From NCBI RefSeq assembly GCF_025370755.1, contig NZ_JAMXFC010000006.1, positions 208,685 through 253,011 on the forward strand: DNA of 44,327 nt, in the 5' to 3' direction. This document shows, one piece after another, positions 44,093-44,327 of the stretch. A program made the position numbers and the translations under genes. The notes under the pieces were generated by a model, which was not told where the DNA came from, did no database searches, and saw only the letters and a list, made by a program, of their open reading frames with translations. Within the stretch, counting starts at the first letter, position 1, and the number at the start of each line of letters is the position of its first letter. This DNA comes from Laspinema sp. D2d. GTDB lineage: Bacteria; Cyanobacteriota; Cyanobacteriia; Cyanobacteriales; Laspinemataceae.

Positions 44093-44327
44093 GGCAAAAG
44101 TCCATACAGTATGAGATTCCAACGACCAGAAACCGAGTTTCTGGCCGATATTTTTCACAAATTGCCAAAAATTTCCCCAACCTCCCCATCCTTACAAGAG
44201 TAGGTTTTTTACTTCCGGTCCCCTCCCCTGTGTCTTGGGGAGGGTGAGGGTCTTACAGATATATGTTTTTAACCCCTAACAAGTATTGAGGGGTAAAGTG
44301 AGCGGATGTAGAGGTAAGGGGTCTGGG
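44093..44327. other. Terminal intergenic region
   Basis: Contains agaaaccgagtttctggcc (44129-44147), a dispersed-repeat copy, and a cctcccctgtgtcttggggagg hairpin (44222-44243). No gene is supportable up to the window edge. Confidence 0.5.

Noticed and set aside
1-44327. tRNA or rRNA genes
   Set aside because: No tRNA-like T-loop/acceptor arrangement or rRNA segment was found by eye. A covariance search could still find one.

Overview
The window looks like chromosomal DNA of a filamentous cyanobacterium, probably of the Oscillatoria/Laspinema type. The HIP1 octamer (gcgatcgc) and its core recur throughout on both strands. Several genes are typical of cyanobacteria: a CrtR-type beta-carotene hydroxylase, a pyruvate kinase with a C-terminal phosphohistidine domain, a DUF4347 surface protein, a GH57 branching enzyme, DUF1802 and an SLH protein. 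No rRNA, tRNA, CRISPR array, phage module or complete insertion sequence was found. Genus-level placement is inference.

Layout. 1-4037 (minus): the 5' part of a giant surface protein with a DUF4347 head, lamin-tail and cadherin-like domains, running off the window inside a 27-bp tandem repeat. 4.3-8.0 kb (minus): LD-carboxypeptidase, a membrane HEAT-repeat protein and an EamA transporter. 8.3-9.6 kb (plus): SppA-type peptidase and AroH chorismate mutase. 9.7-12.7 kb: crtR and pyk, divergent. 13.2-13.6 kb: a small DNA-binding-type gene whose C-terminal half lies in another frame. 13.7-18.7 kb: CocE/S15 hydrolase, UMF1-type MFS transporter, Rieske oxygenase. 18.7-24.2 kb: beta-helix/SLH protein, DUF1802, aldo/keto reductase, a remnant of a nuclease-like gene, a conserved 442-aa protein. 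24.4-30.7 kb: small membrane proteins, two paralogous secreted proteins that end in the same tail (PVRALW), a TPR protein and an L,D-transpeptidase.

The most interesting part is 31-44 kb. Four proteins carry five copies of one roughly 70-residue helical module (W-x6-W, then A-[IS]-x2-M-x2-VP, then AQ/AE...Y). Three proteins share a different N-terminal module of about 90 residues. The modules are combined with a lipobox/SGNH-like domain, a zinc ribbon, acidic heptad repeats or single membrane spans. Topology suggests that the W-x6-W module always lies outside the cytoplasm and the other module always in the cytoplasm. An M48 protease, an MscS channel with a cyclic-nucleotide-binding domain, a small conserved protein, a secreted protein and a GH57 branching enzyme are interspersed. 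I do not recognise a published description of either module, and I infer an envelope-associated protein family.

Intergenic DNA is rich in palindromes: a dispersed (g)aaaccgggttt(c) repeat, 20- and 24-bp perfect hairpins, a MITE-like element and two minisatellites. Several of them sit where terminators are expected.
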